A stretch of DNA of 64,000 nt, from the NCBI GenBank assembly GCA_039583875.1, contig CM077163.1, positions 228,648,646-228,712,645 of the forward strand, given 5' to 3'. This DNA comes from Platanthera guangdongensis. Taxonomy: Eukaryota; Streptophyta; Magnoliopsida; Asparagales; Orchidaceae. A model generated the notes under the pieces. The model was given only the letters and a program-made list of their open reading frames with translations, searched no databases and was not told where the DNA came from. Position numbers and translations under genes: made by a program. Shown in pieces: positions 30,271-39,005 of this stretch; position 1 is the stretch's first letter, and every line of letters begins with the position of its first letter.

Positions 30271-33200
30271 TTGGTGAAGATATCTGCCAATTCCTTGTCA
30301 GAGGTGACAAATGGAGTACAAATCTGTTTCTTCAAAATCTCTTCCTGAATGAAGTGACAGTCAACCTCTATATGCTTTGTTCTCTCATGGAAGACCGGAT
30401 TTCTGGATATGTATATAGCGGCCTTGTTGTCATAGAACATAGGGAGAGGACAGTCATATACCTCGCCCAGGTCAAGCATGAGAGCCCGCAACCACTTTAA
30501 CTCACACGTGGTTGACGCCATACTCTGGTATTCGGCTTCGGCACTGGATCTGGAGACAACAGACTGTTTCTTGCTCTTCCAACTCACGAGATTACCGCCA
30601 ACAAAGGTACAAAAGCCCGATGTGGATTTACGATCGCCTTTGTCATCCGCGTAACTTGAATCTGAGTAGGCCTCAACCCTCAGATGACCATTCTTCTGAA
30701 AGAGTAACCCTTTGCCTGGTGCTGCTTTGATATACTCTAAAATCTTCAGGGCGGACTGAAGATGGCAGTCCCTGGGAGCTTGCATAAACTGACTGACCTT
30801 GCCTACAGCATAGGCGATGTCGGGTCTAGTCACCGTGAGATAGATGAGTTTGCCTACCAAACGTCTGTACCTTGTGACATCAGATAGAAGAGGCGAGTCA
30901 TCCGTCCACGTTTTGTCTTCGCCAATAGCCATGGGAAACCGAGCCAGTTTGGCACCTGTCAATCCTGCTTCTTGTAGAAGATCAAGGGCATACTTCCGTT
31001 GGGAGAGAACCAACGAGTCAGGTTTCCAAGAGATTTCTATCCCCAAAAAGTATTTCGGGGAGCCCATATCCTTCGTGACCAAGTGCTGACGGAGGTGCTT
31101 CTTCGTCAAGTCCACCCCATCTCGGTCATCGCCAGTAAGAAGAATATCATCCACATATACGGCCAAAACCACCAGTCCCGAGGCCGTTTTGCGAATGAAT
31201 AAGGAGTGATCGGTCGAACTCCTTCGAAAGCCGATGATAGCCACAATATCACTGAACTTGTCGAACCATGCCTGAGGGCTCTGCTTTAGGCCATAAATGG
31301 CCTTCTTCAAATGACATACACGTGTCCCCACCTGAGCAACATACCCAGGAGGTTGCTCCATATAGACGTCTTCCTGAAGATCGCCATAGAGAAAGGCATT
31401 CTTCACATCAAGCTGGGAAATAGCCCAATCCCGGTTAACAGCCACAGAAAGAAGAACCCGGATGGTGCTGAGGCAAGCAACCGGAGAAAAGGTATCAAAG
31501 TAATCAATGTCGTAAGTCTGAGTGAAGCCCTTGGCCACCAGCCGGGCTTTGTAGCGATCCACAGTGCCGTCGGGGCGAAACTTCACAACGAAGACCCAGC
31601 GACAGTCAACCACATCAGTGCCCACGGGAGGAGGAACCAGGGTCCAGGTACCTCGTTCAGTAAGAGTAGCCATCTCCTCATCCATGGCAGACTTCCAATG
31701 AGGGAGAGCAAGAGCCTCCTGGTAGGTGCGGGGAGTAGTAGTAGCAGAGATAGCCAAAGCAAAACACCTGCGAGAAGGAGAAAGCCGATCATAGGAAACA
31801 ACTGCCGCAAGCGGGTGTTGAGTACACGCCCGCACCCCTTTGCGAAGAGCAATGGGAAGATCCAGGTCGACGGGAGCGTCAGCGACGGGAGCGTCAGCGA
31901 CCGGAGCGTCCGTGGCGGAGAAGGCTGGCCCGGGACTAGAGAGAGACGGCGGCGGAGAGGAGGGAGGAGGGGTGGGTGGTGAGACGGATTGGGAAGGAGT
32001 CGGTGGAGGAGGAGACGGAGGTGGGAAAACGTCGAGAGGCGTGGAAGGAACGGAGATATCAGAAGGAAGAGAAGAGGTAGGAGAGAAATAGGAAGCAGTC
32101 TCGAAAAAAGTGACATCCGCGGAGACAAACTGCTTGCGGAGAAGGGGGTCAAAGCAGCAATAGCCTTTTTGAGTGGTAGAGTACCCCAAAAAGACACACT
32201 TGGTGGAACGGGGGGAAAGCTTGTCGCGGGTAGCGGAGGGAGCATGAACAAAGGCCGTACAGCCAAAGACGCGGAGAGGGAGAGGAAAAGGTTACTTGTG
32301 GGGGTAGAGAATGGAGAAGGGGGTCTGGCCGTGGAGAACTGTGGAGGGAAGGCGATTGATGAGATAGCAGGCGAGGAGCACAGCGTAGCCCCAGTAGGAG
32401 CGAGGGACATGCATCTGCGTCATGAGAGTACGAGCAACATCAAGCAGGTGACGGTTTTTACGCTCCGCCACCCCATTCTGCTGGGAGGTGTAAACACAAG
32501 TCGTTGATGAAGCAAGCCATGTTGGTGAAAGAAAGAGGAGAACTCATGATTCAGATATTCCTTGGCATTATCAGAACGTAAAACTTTAATAGAAATAGAA
32601 AATTGAGTCTGAATCATAAAATAAAATGATTGTCAAACAGAAAAGAGTTCAGAGCGATCTTTTAACAGATACACCCAAGTACAGCGTGAAAAATCATCTA
32701 TAAAAGTGACAAAATAGGAACTGCCCCGACCAACAGTGAGGGTAGGAGCAGGACCCCATACATCAGAATGAATAAGATCAAACGGGCAAGAGGAGCCACG
32801 GCCTTGCTTCGGAGGGAAGGAGGAGCGATGATGTTTGCCAAGCTGACACGCATCACAGTTGAGCGGAGAACTGGTAGGAGGTAAGTGGGGCAGAAGCTGG
32901 CGGAGAATCCGAGGAGGAGGATGTCCAAGGCGAAGATGCCATTGAAGGAGATCTGTGGAGGAGGAGTAGGCGGACAGAGCAGAAACATCGTCGAGGAAGT
33001 AGAGGCCGCCGCTCTCCGTCCCAGTAGCAATCGTCCGTTGGGTTCTCGGGTCCTGAAAAGAACAAGTAGTGGGAGTGAATAAGACGGAGCACTGAAGTTG
33101 CCGGCATAAAGTAGTAACTGATAACAAATTGCACAGGAACTTTGGGACATAGAGGGTGTCCTCCAAGTAAAGCGATGGGGTGAGTTGAACCATGCCCGTC

Positions 33201-33500
33201 CCATGAACCGGGGACGGTGAACCATCCGTCATACGAACCGGGGGTAAGCGGTCATGCGTCTCAAGACGGGAGAAGCAATGAGGGTTGCCCGTCATATGAT
33301 TGGTAGCACCGGAGTCAATCAGCCATTTACCTTGGGTAACGACGTGGGCACTACCTGACGTCGTGGCCACAGAGGCAGAGGGCCGAGAAGAGGCGGAGGC
33401 CGAAGAAGGAGCATCACCGGAAGGGCGAAGATGAGGATGTTTCTGCCAGCAGCGGTCAACAGAATGGCCGGTACGACCACAGTGAGAGCAGAGAAACCGG
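30255..33500 (-). pseudogene. copia pol: protease, integrase, RT, RNase H (two stops, one frameshift, 3'-truncated)
   Basis: Domains from right to left: protease WLIDSGATNHMTGN (33320), GAG-pre-integrase WHLRLGHPPPRIL and CDACQLGKHH (32930-32820), integrase FVTFIDDFSRCTWVY (32690) and VLRSDNAKEYLNHEF (32560), RT VDCRWVFVVKFRPDGTVDRY (31590), DVKNAFLYGDLQEDVYMEQP (31390) and the active site YVDDILLTGDD (31150), RNase H EAYSDSSYADDKGDRKSTSG (30650) and FYDNKAAIYISRNP. Lesions: TGA after RSELFSV (about 32636), a frameshift after HGLLHQ (about 32510), and TAA after LYPHK (about 32298). The RT-RNase H frame from 32189 to 30255 is otherwise open. The last codons and stop (QVE) come from the joined repeat DNA, not from copia. 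Confidence 0.93.
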
Positions 33501-34230
33501 GATGAACCCCGTCCGCCGGAGGGGCCGTGGCTACCAGGGCCCCCCCTCTGAGCTTGGTGAGCAAAGGATTCCTGGGAAGGGGGGAGGCCAAAAGAGGCCG
33601 CGGGAGCAGCGAAGTAACAGCGGCAATGCGGGCCGCAGTGGCATCCAAAGTAGGAGATTCCGCCTCACCCAAGATCTGATGGCGGATCATATCATAAGAA
33701 TCCGGAAGACGAAGAAGATAACAAACAACCAGGAGTTCCTGGAAGTGTTTGTGCTGGTCGGCCAAGTCCGCGGAGAAGGGGCGATTCTGGAGGATTTCAG
33801 CACCAAGAGCCTGAACCTGCTGATAGGCCGCAGCAGGAGACATGGAAGAGCGGGCGAAGAGGTCCGCATAGAGAGTGTAAATGCGGGACGTCTGGCCCCC
33901 CTTCGAATAGAGAGCAGCGAGGGGAAGCCAGGCGGCCTTGACCGTCTCATCATGGCGAATGACGGGAAGGCACTCATCAGAGAGGCTGTTGGCCAGCCAG
34001 GTGCGGACAAGAGCATCACTCGCATCCCAGTCATCAAACTCAGGAGAGGTATGAGGAGGAGGGTCATCGGTGAGGTGATGACGCTTGCGTTGAGAGCGAA
34101 GGAGAAAAGTGAAAGAAACGCTCCAATCGGGATAGTTGGAGCCCACAAGCTTAGAAAGGGTGTCAAGGTTGCCCGGAGGAGGAGGTGGAGAAGGAGCTGC
34201 AGGAGTGGTGGTGAGACCGGAAGTAGTCAT
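33319..34230 (-). pseudogene. copia gag (frameshifted)
   Basis: Starts MTTSGLTTTPAAPSPPPPPG at 34230. The UBN2/gag core is LVGSNYPDWSVSFTFLL through LLVVCYLLRLPDSYDMIRHQ. The frame slips between about 33620 and 33540: the zinc knuckle CSHCGRTGHSVDRC (33446-33490) is in the frame of the downstream protease, not of the gag ORF. Copia gag-pol is normally one frame, so this is a mutation or a sequence error. Confidence 0.85.
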
Positions 34231-34640
34231 AGAAAACCAGCAAGAAACCGCAGCGGATAGAAAAGGAAGAAGCCGCGCAAACAGAAGCGGCTAGAAAGCA
34301 GTCAAAGGCACAGCGGGGAAGAGGTCGCGCGGACTGAAAAGGCCGAGCGAATAGAAGAGAAGAGAAGAGGAGGCAAAAGGCAGCGACTAGAACAAGTCGC
34401 AGGCCGGGCAAACAGAAACAGGCCGCAACGACTAGGAAGTCGGAGAGGCAAGAAAGAAGCAGGAGCGCGGCGACCACGAAACAGGTCGCGGCGACGAATA
34501 GTAGTAGGAGAGGAGAGGAGAAGCAAGCCGCGCGAACAGGCAGCAGACAGAAGAAAGGCAAGCCGCGAGACAGGTCGCGAAAAGCGGAAACAAGCCGCGA
34601 GAAGCAGAGAGAGGACACAATCAGGAGGAAACGACTGTGT
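34231..34640 (-). other. copia 5' leader
   Basis: Region between primer binding site and gag start. CGCGGCC-rich with short AAGCCGCGA-type repeats. ORFs here (for example Leu/Ser/Cys-rich minus frames) are compositional. Confidence 0.6.
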
Positions 34641-34652
34641 CCTCTGATACCA

Positions 34653-35024
34653 TGTAGAAAGTAGCAAAAAAGAAAGAACAAACGGATAGACTTTTGAATA
34701 ATTGAAATTTTATTATCCAAAAAAGATATCATTTACAAAGGTATGACCTCCCTTATATAGAATGGAGGAGATATGAGAGAGAGTATACAAACAATGTGGG
34801 ACTAAACATTTACAGTACAGAGCGGCTAGAAATAAAAGAGACCGCACAGGCCGCGCGGTTTAACAGATGGGTTAACCGCTCGACAACTCCAGCAGGATAG
34901 AACAGGCCGCAATGGGCGACCGATAGACCGCCCGGTCTCCAGGCTCCAGAGTGAGACCGCCAGACCGCCCGGTCAACAAACCGCGGGACCAGACCGCAAG
35001 GCCGCCCGGTCTAATACTTCAACA
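34653..35024 (-). repeat. 5' LTR of the copia element (372 bp) with TATA box and PBS
   Basis: Minus strand: TGTTGAAGTATTAGACC ... CTTTCTACA, then PBS TGGTATCAGAGG (initiator tRNA-Met type) at 34641-34652. TATA-like TATATAAGGGAGG (minus) is at about 34747-34759. The 5' half is rich in ACCGC/GCGGT words. Confidence 0.92.
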
Positions 35025-35029
35025 CTGAC

Positions 35030-35805
35030 TGAGGAGATCCTCTCGGGGGTGAGACTTACTCTCCCCGAGGCACATTCGACCCAACCAGCTAGTGGGAGCC
35101 TGGCTGAGGAGATCCTCTCGGGGGTGGGGCTTGATCTCCCCGAGGCACATTCGACCCAACCAGCTAGTGGGAGCCTGGCTGAGGAGATCCTCTCGGGGGT
35201 GGGGCTTGATCTCCCCGAGGCACATTCGACCCAACCAGCTAGTGGGAGCCTGACTGAGGAGATCCTCTCGGGGGTGGGGCTTACTCTACCTGAGGCACAT
35301 TCGACCCAACCAGCTAGTGGGAGCCTGGCTGAGGAGATCCTCTCGAGGGTGGGACTTACTCTCCCCGAGGCACATTCGACCCAACCAGCTAGTGGGAGCC
35401 TGGCTGAGGAGATCCTATCGGGGGTGGGGCTTGATCTTCCCAAGGCACATTCGACCCAACCAGCTAGTGGGAGCCTGGCTGAGGAGATCCTCTCGGGGGT
35501 GGGGCTTGATCTCCCCGAGGCACATTCGACCCAACCAGCTAGTGGGAGCGTGGCTGAGGAGATCCTCTCGGGGGTGGGGCTTACTCTCCCCGAGGCACAT
35601 TCGACCCAACCAGCTAGTGGGAGCCTAGCAAAGGAGATCCTCTCGGCGGTGGAACTTACTCTCCCCGAGGCACATTCGACCCAACCAGCTAATGGGAGCC
35701 TGTCTGAGGAGATCCTCTCGGGGGTAGGTCTTGATCTCCCCGAGGCACATTCGACCCAACCAGCTAGTGGGAGCCTGGATGAGGAGATCCTCTCGGCGGT
35801 GGGAA
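35030..35805. repeat. 75-bp tandem repeat array, about ten units
   Basis: The unit is 75 bp (GAGGAGATCCTCTCGGGGGT, GGGGCTTGATCTCCCCGAGG, CACATTCGACCCAACCAGCT, AGTGGGAGCCTGGCT). The multiple-of-three length gives long frames of LDLPEAHSTQPASGSLAEEI-type repeats on plus and another set on minus; neither resembles a known domain. The array is internal to the 27579-37663 element and was interrupted by the copia insertion. Confidence 0.9.
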
Positions 35806-36024
35806 ACCAGGTGTGCTACTTAAATTCTACCAAATCCAACATCCTCAAACGGGGAAAAAATAAAGTTACATGACCCCCCCCCCCCCCCCCCCCCGACCCA
35901 GTTGGTCGGGGGCTGGACTCGTTACAACATAGAAAAGAAAGGAAAGACTTTACCAAGGCGATGCTTCTTCAGGTGGCCTTGGTGTGATGGCCGACATCCT
36001 TCCCCTCGGAGACCTCCATCTTGC
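35806..36024 (-). other. Internal sequence with a 22-base C run
   Basis: Non-coding part of the host LTR element. A C homopolymer of about 22 bases lies at 35873-35894. Confidence 0.6.
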
Positions 36025-36423
36025 TCAGGCTTTCCATGATCCTCTCCATCTCCTCTGCCCTGGCCAACCAAGAGATGGTGTTGACGACCGTAACGTAACA
36101 CTGCCTCTCCATCCTGGAATCTCCCTTGACCCTAACCTAGATTCCCCCAGAGTTGAACTTGAGGCACTGGTGGAACGAAGACGGCACACAACCGAAGACG
36201 CTGATGAGGGGTCTTCCGAAGATGAGGGGTCTTCCGAAGCAGGCCTCCCGCGCGAGACCGGCCCCTGGACATCTCGCCTGCGAGCAGGCCTCCCATGCGA
36301 GACCGGCCCCCGGCCGTCTCGCCCGCGAGCAGGCCGCCCGGGCGAGAACCAGGCCGCAGCGGTCTCGCCTGCCTGCAGACTTCCCGCGCCGAGATCGTCA
36401 CTACCTCCCTGACCTCCAGCCAT
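36025..36423 (-). pseudogene. Truncated gag-like start of the minisatellite LTR element
   Basis: On minus the ATG at 36423 gives MAGGQGGSDDLGAG, comparable with MTGDQRGSDDSRE at the same distance from the LTR in the related copy at 61049. It then runs into repeats of the GRP-rich type encoded by GCGAGAC(C)GGCC units, the same motif as the LTR minisatellite. It holds no complete gag domain. Confidence 0.55.
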
Positions 36424-36478
36424 GACACTCCCCTGAGATCTTCTGTGCTGATCACTCTCCACGCTCACCGCACCAAAG

Positions 36479-37663
36479 TGTTGAAACCAAAAACTTGGTC
36501 TCTGTGGAGTTCGGGGTCCCAAAAGAGGGGTGACCTCACACCTACTACACTCAAGAGAACGTCTCGAACCAAAGGATCAAGAAGCTAGGAACAGACCCTC
36601 GGCTCTAGCGCGGAGGTCCCACCTCACACCCGAAAGGCTACCTGAGCACTTCCCCTCCCCAGCCAATGCTCGAGCTAGGGTGCCTTGGAGGAGCTCTCTC
36701 TACTCTAGCAAGAAGAAGAATCTAAGGGAGAAGGAAGCAAGGAAAAGTCCCCCTCCAAAGGCACCCAAGGGGGTCTATTTATAGTTTTCCAAATCTCATG
36801 GACCAAAATGACCGAAATACCCTTATGCCCAATACACCTCGGGCCAATAGAAAACAGCCACGCCGGGGGTAAAGGGGTAATCCCCCCCCCCCCCCCCCGA
36901 GGGCCAAATGGTAAAACCGCATGGTCCACAAGGGTCTAGGGGGTGGAGGGCGAACCCTCCCAGAACTAGCCTCCTGGCGCGAGAAGGCTGGCCGCCCGGT
37001 CTCGCCCCGCGGGCTCGCCGCCTAGGGCGAGAGGGCTGTCCGCCCCGTCTCGCCCCGCGAGCTCGCCTCCTGGGGCGAGAGGGCTGGCCGCCCAGTCTCG
37101 CCCCGCGAGCTTGCCACCTGCGGCGAGAGGGTTGGCCGCCCAGTTTCGCCCCGCGAGCTCGCCACCTGGGGCGAGAGGGCTGGCCGCCCAGTCTCGCCCC
37201 GCGAGCTCGCCACCTGGGGCGAGTGGGCTGGCCGCCCAGTCTCGTACCGCGAGCTCGCCACCTGGGGCGAGAGGGCTGGCCGCCCAGTCTCGCCCCGCGA
37301 GCTCGCCACCTGGGGCGAGAGGGCTGGCAGCCCAGTCTCGCCCCGCGAGCTCGCCACCTGGGGAGAGAGGGCTGGCCGCCCAGTCTCGCCCCATGCCCAA
37401 GGCCAGGGTGCCGGGGGCGGGATCCTGGTCTCCAGCCAGTCCCGCCATCCCACCTCGCACCTAGCATGTCAGGGGGGTGCCGACCATCTTGTCGCACCCG
37501 CCCCTCTAAAGGGCCCGGGAGAAGATGTTGATTTTTCCTCCCCCTACTAGTATGTTTCCAAGCCAGAGCCAAAATTGGCCACCGGGAGTGCAAAATCTCC
37601 AAAAAGCTTAAAAACGCGCTTGCCACGTTTGGGGCCAACTCTTCGCCAATACGGGGTTGTACA
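36479..37663 (-). repeat. Right (5') LTR, 1185 bp, with 48-bp minisatellite
   Basis: Same borders as the left LTR, with about nine 48-bp units at 36975-37395 and a minus-strand TATA box at about 36772-36785. A run of about 16 C lies at 36883-36898. Outside the repeat array it is nearly identical to the left LTR, so the insertion is recent. Confidence 0.9.
36975..37395. repeat. 48-bp minisatellite array (right LTR)
   Basis: Same unit as at 28075-28775, about nine copies. Several multi-frame ORFs here are repeat artefacts. Confidence 0.9.
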
Positions 37664-37668
37664 TTTAC

Positions 37669-37980
37669 AGTGGAGGAGAAAGATCGTCGGTGGAGGGAGG
37701 ACGGGCGTCAGAGAGGAAACACCGGGCCAGTCATCGGTGGCATCGACGAGAGAAGGGGAGCTGTCGCACGAAACCTAGGGCTTGATCGAAAATGAGCAGC
37801 GGGGGAGTCACGCGATTCCGGAGTCGTGATAAATTTTCGCTACTCCAGAACGCTGTTATTTCACGACTGGGGAGTGGGGGCGACTCCAACAGCCATCCAA
37901 CAAATTTTGTTTGGCCGAGTGTTTCCAAATATTGTGGCACTCCACCCCCAAAACGCCCCGCCAAACGAAAAAAATTTAGG
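37669..37980 (-). other. Right-hand flank of the LTR insertion, probably Harbinger 5' region
   Basis: Continues the pre-insertion sequence after the tttac duplication. It shares a diverged copy of the motif AGTCA(G/T)CGGTGGC(G/A)TCGACGAG with 27525-27560. Contains ATTTTGTTTGGCC and CGCCAAACG near 37900-37970, typical of DNA-transposon end regions. No coding sequence. Confidence 0.5.
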
Positions 37981-37983
37981 TGA

Positions 37984-38158
37984 GTTACTCTGACCTATTT
38001 GTAGGTGCAGAAGTAAATATCGACCGGTTATCTGATATCCTACGGCCCATACGGTATTCAATACTGACCGTTGATCAGTATTTGGATCAATCATGATATT
38101 TCTGCAGGAAATCAATGACCAGTATTTACTCATGCACCTATTTCTATGTGAGAGTAAC
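37984..38158. repeat. Foldback (MITE-like) repeat, about 175 bp
   Basis: Arms of about 42 nt, 37984-38025 (GTTACTCTGACCTATTTGTA...) and 38117-38158 (reverse complement GTTACTCTCACATAGAAATA...), pair imperfectly. The centre holds the short palindrome ATACTGACCGTTGATCAGTAT at about 38060-38081. No coding capacity. Confidence 0.65.
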
Positions 38159-38199
38159 GTATACATTATTTTTTCCTGCCAAACAGAGTCTATGTTCAT

Positions 38200-38990
38200 G
38201 CATTTTTAGAATATTCTATTAATTTCTATTGTTTATAACAATCTTTTATCTATATTCCCCTTTGTTAGTACACCGGAGAAACTTCTAGTTCACTCATGTT
38301 TCTTAGGCTTCGTTAGGATAGGTGGTGGGACGTCGGTGCGGGAGCAGCCGCCACCCCAAGGTGGGAAAACAAACTCGAGTTTCGTGCGCGGCGGCGACGT
38401 TTGCTCCCGCCCTTTCTCTGTGGAACACCGAAATACGCGGGTTTCTAACCCTCCTGTCATAGTTTGGGTCGAGCTTTCTCTCGAGATCAATATGTCCCGT
38501 CACTTCTAATGGTTGATACCGTTGGTCAACTGAGTTCATCCTCTACTGCTCTCGTTGGGCAACAGGTTGTCCCCTCTGCCTCCTGCTGTCTTTGCTCCTA
38601 CGAGATACTCAAAAACAATTGCTATAAAAATGGTAGAGATTTGAGAGCTAGGGATGAAAATGGTGAAAGAAGCAAAGAACAAGTCCGAGCTCTATTACAA
38701 GCAATTGTTGCCTTTATGGAGAAATTCGCTGCTCTTGATTTAGTATTGATTGAATGATTTTTCTTCAAATTTCCTACTTGAAACTTGAACCTGTATTTAT
38801 TGGTTCATCTCATTAATTAAGCACACATTTTTATTTAATCCTTTTTAATGACCAATTAATTAATCTTGCAATCTTATCTCCTTTTGTTTGTTTGTTTATT
38901 TGTTTTTTGTTTTAGAGATGTGGTAGACATATTTATTTCATCAATTTTAAAGATTCTGACCAAAATAAAAAAAAATATTACTAGTTTTTA
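38200..38990. other. Unassigned region with one 97-codon open frame
   Basis: A plus-strand frame at 38464-38757 reads MGRAFSRDQYVPSLLMVDTV and ends FMEKFAALDLVLIE. I do not recognise it. It has no splice context, and codon use is not clearly coding. It could be a fragment of a host gene carried by a transposon. The rest is AT-rich with nothing recognisable. Confidence 0.3.
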
Positions 38991-39005
38991 ATGGCGATTG
39001 TTATT

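Larger units (their letters stand above)
30271..35024 (-). mobile_element. Young Ty1/copia element lacking its 3' end
   Basis: Minus strand: 5' LTR 34653-35024 (372 bp), primer site TGGTATCAGAGG at 34641-34652, leader to 34231, gag and pol to 30271. The pol C-terminus is cut after LADIFTKP, and the polypurine tract and 3' LTR are not adjacent. The target ctgac follows the 5' LTR at 35025-35029, as for the solo LTR at 29627. Near-identity of the two LTRs shows recent insertion, yet gag and pol each carry disabling changes. Confidence 0.92.
27579..37663 (-). mobile_element. LTR retrotransposon with minisatellite LTRs, probably non-autonomous; hosts a nested copia
   Basis: LTRs at 27579-29037 and 36479-37663 are flanked by the exact target duplication tttac (27574-27578 and 37664-37668). 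The TATA box (CTATAAATAGACCCCC) and gag order place it on the minus strand: 5' LTR on the right, then a putative primer site (CTTTGGTGCGGTGAGCG), a gag-like start, poly-C/poly-G, 75-bp tandem repeats, and a possible polypurine tract (GAGCGGGG) before the left LTR. Without the nested copia the internal region is only about 2.5 kb and has no pol, so it likely depended on a related gypsy element. A related plus-strand copy starts at 59933. Confidence 0.88.

Noticed and set aside
33540..33620. Programmed frameshift between copia gag and protease
   Set aside because: Copia elements normally use one continuous frame. No clear slippery site with downstream structure could be shown, and other lesions are present, so mutation or sequence error is simpler.
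35049..35873. 274-codon plus ORF of 25-residue repeats
   Set aside because: Produced by a 75-bp repeat whose length is a multiple of three; the opposite strand is open as well and no domain is recognisable.
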